64,000 nucleotides of DNA from Varroa destructor (Eukaryota; Arthropoda; Arachnida; Mesostigmata; Varroidae), in NCBI RefSeq assembly GCF_002443255.2, contig NW_019211455.1, positions 32,887,778 through 32,951,777 of the forward strand. The letters run 5' to 3'. Of the stretch, positions 62,276 to 64,000 are shown in pieces. The translations under genes and the position numbers were made by a program. The notes under the pieces are model-generated. The model was not told the DNA's origin, did not search any database, and was given only the letters and a program-made list of their open reading frames with translations. Position 1 is the first letter of the stretch. Each line of letters begins with the position of its first letter.

Positions 62276-64000
62276 CCTTTAATCGAAGTTCTATTGATCT
62301 ACTTGATTCACCGAGTATTTATTCCAATTTTAAGTAGATTCCGCTTCGCTAATGTTCCCATTTGGCCATGTTCCCTTAAATAAGGCGATGTGAACTTTGA
62401 AAAATTACTTTCAATTCAATTTCACGGTCTGTGTTGGAGTGAAACCGTTAATTGCGCCGTTTTTCGAGAAGCATGAAATATTCCAGTATAAAAAAAAATA
62501 AGATAATTATTACTTTTTTTTTTGTTAGTTTTGTGATTATTCTTTGACATTAGCTAGCCTATGTGCTTTTGTAGATTCTGAGATAATCATTAGGTGATTT
62601 GCGAAATGCGCGCTTCCTTATGGGACTACAGTGCTCTGGGATATGTAGCGAAGAGTGCCGTGGTACCTTGACCACAAGTGGCCAATATGACTCGTAGTTA
62701 GCTTTTTGTCCGATTTAACCCACTTTGGACAAAGGCCATTAGCATTCAGGTGTATAAATATGTTCTCATTAAATTCAGAATCTCTTCTCTGATACACATG
62801 CACTGAAGCTACAGCAGACCAAATCACGGATTTTTCCGGGTTTGAAGAGACTCGCATTTGAAATTGCCATCGATACTAATACTCATTTTAGTATTTCAAA
62901 CACTGACGTAGAGGCGTGCCTACTTTTTCTATGTTTTTAATCTTCATGGCGCTGAACAGTCGTTTCTTTGGGTGTATCGGCTACTATTTTTCTGTTTCTG
63001 TTGGAATATGGTAGAAATGGTACGACTCCTCTTGATCATTATCTGCGACATTTACTTCTGCTACTGAAAACATGAATATTTTTATTGCTCATACGACTAA
63101 TTTCTGGTTTATCTCGAAGAACTTTTCGAAAAGCTGCTATTTCCTAGTAAAGCTCGTTGACGAAGTACACTTCCGTTTGTGAAAATTAAAGCTGCGATCC
63201 AATATTTATCATTTACGTATTTAAGGTAATTTATAGAGAAGATAGAACATTGCGTATTAATTTTTTGTTGTTTTGATCTGTATTGTCCTTTTGAGAATCA
63301 TAGTGAGAGCATTCATGCAGCGATAGTTTTCTCAGAGGCGAATCCGGATTAATGAATCTCTGAGCTCGCCTCTTATAAGAGCAAAGTAAAAAATCCCAAA
63401 CCCAGCCCCGCCTCCTTTTGTACCACTAATTTTATATAATAACACCACTTTTATTGTGGCCGGTAGTTTCGTCTTATCTTGGTTGCCTTTTTTTGATTCC
63501 AGTCGTTTTCATTGTGTATGCACATTTACTTGCGTTTACGACGTTAATAAGAAAGATTAAAAATGATAAAATCAAATTACTTTTCTTTTTTTTGTTTTGA
63601 AACTTCAGATCTTTATTCGGCCTCTGTCTTTTGTTACATCTAGGCTTTAGGCGTTTGACAATAATTGACATACCCATATTTTTATAAGATCAGGTTTAAA
63701 CTGTGCTGTTGTCGAACTACTGGGTACGAGTCATTCAAAGACTAACTGGTAGCTTTTCACACTTCAATAGGGACCATTACTTCGGACACAGGTATAAAAA
63801 AGTTTATCAACGCGATATTAGATTACATCATCTGCCGCAATCATATTGTCATCATCCAGACTATACGATACGTTTCAAGCCATTAGCGCAAGACGCAGTG
63901 TCATTATGAACCAAGACAAGTGCAAGGCGTGTTGCTTGTTGCCAGATCGTTGCCATGGAGGTGTTGTCTTTTGTGTGAGGGTTGTTATTTTTTGCGCATG

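Larger units (their letters stand above)
56757..64000. other. intergenic to the window end, nothing confidently assigned
   Basis: AT-rich, with a TA microsatellite (57228-57269) and one tRNA-like copy (62200-62275). Frames on both strands (for example 59834-60121 minus and 61013-61309 plus) lack motifs. A short start-like exon (60024-60121, plus; MASLKKSLKKLKKQLSKRYF...) runs into a donor (tattcaa|gtgagt), but with no downstream exon I leave it as a possibility only. No tRNA, rRNA or other RNA gene is visible. Confidence 0.4.

Noticed and set aside
1..64000. CRISPR arrays, prokaryotic operons, integrated viral genes, rRNA or intact tRNA genes
   Set aside because: No regularly spaced repeats, no dense operon-like gene packing, and no diagnostic viral or RNA-gene sequence was seen.

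Overview
The window is nuclear DNA of a small-genome animal. Six protein-coding genes are split by GT-AG introns, 3' ends carry AATAAA signals, there are long AT-rich intergenic stretches with TA microsatellites, and one assembly gap of 100 N lies at 32017-32116. The proteins are animal-type, the introns are mostly 0.1-1.5 kb, and decayed mariner, LINE, Ty3/Gypsy and tRNA-SINE-like remnants are present. Together these suggest an arthropod, possibly a mite. The species is not fixed by anything I can read here.

Layout. 1-12.2 kb: no gene that I can name. It holds a decayed non-LTR retrotransposon (minus, about 0.67-1.47 kb), a tRNA-like SINE head (1.8 kb), two mariner-like remnants (about 6.4-6.8 and 8.8-9.1 kb, minus), and two unassigned coding-like stretches (9.9-10.2 and 10.9-11.15 kb, minus). 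12.3-21.9 kb: an 11-exon TMEM87 (GOLD-domain seven-transmembrane Golgi protein) gene on plus; its large intron 8 contains a Ty3/Gypsy integrase remnant. 22-28 kb: intergenic, with a minus-strand tRNA-SINE-like copy (26.1 kb), a possible exon (26.5-26.7 kb) and a 160-bp tandem duplication (27.2-27.6 kb). 28.2-29.6 kb: pICln (plus). 30.7-32.6 kb: MTAP (plus), with the N gap in intron 3. 33.8-35.1 kb: ribosomal protein L14 (minus), including a separate first exon that contains only the start codon behind a TOP-like leader. 36.3-37.4 kb: Mediator subunit 10 (plus). 37.4-46 kb: mostly unassigned, with GC-richer patches that may be promoters or 5' exons. 46.5-49.2 kb: cyclase-associated protein CAP (plus). 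50.6-52.2 kb: a 528-residue minus-strand gene that I do not recognise. 52.2-64 kb: no confident gene, but a 140-bp-arm inverted repeat at 56.35-56.76 kb and tRNA-like repeat heads.

The genes are unrelated housekeeping functions (Golgi trafficking, Sm-protein assembly, methionine salvage, translation, transcription, actin turnover). They share no pathway and there is no operon. I see no CRISPR array, no prokaryotic gene and no obvious new gene system. The strongest leads are the unrecognised 528-residue protein with repeated tryptophan-proline motifs, the possible N-myristoylated start of CAP, and three hairpin-forming inverted repeats.
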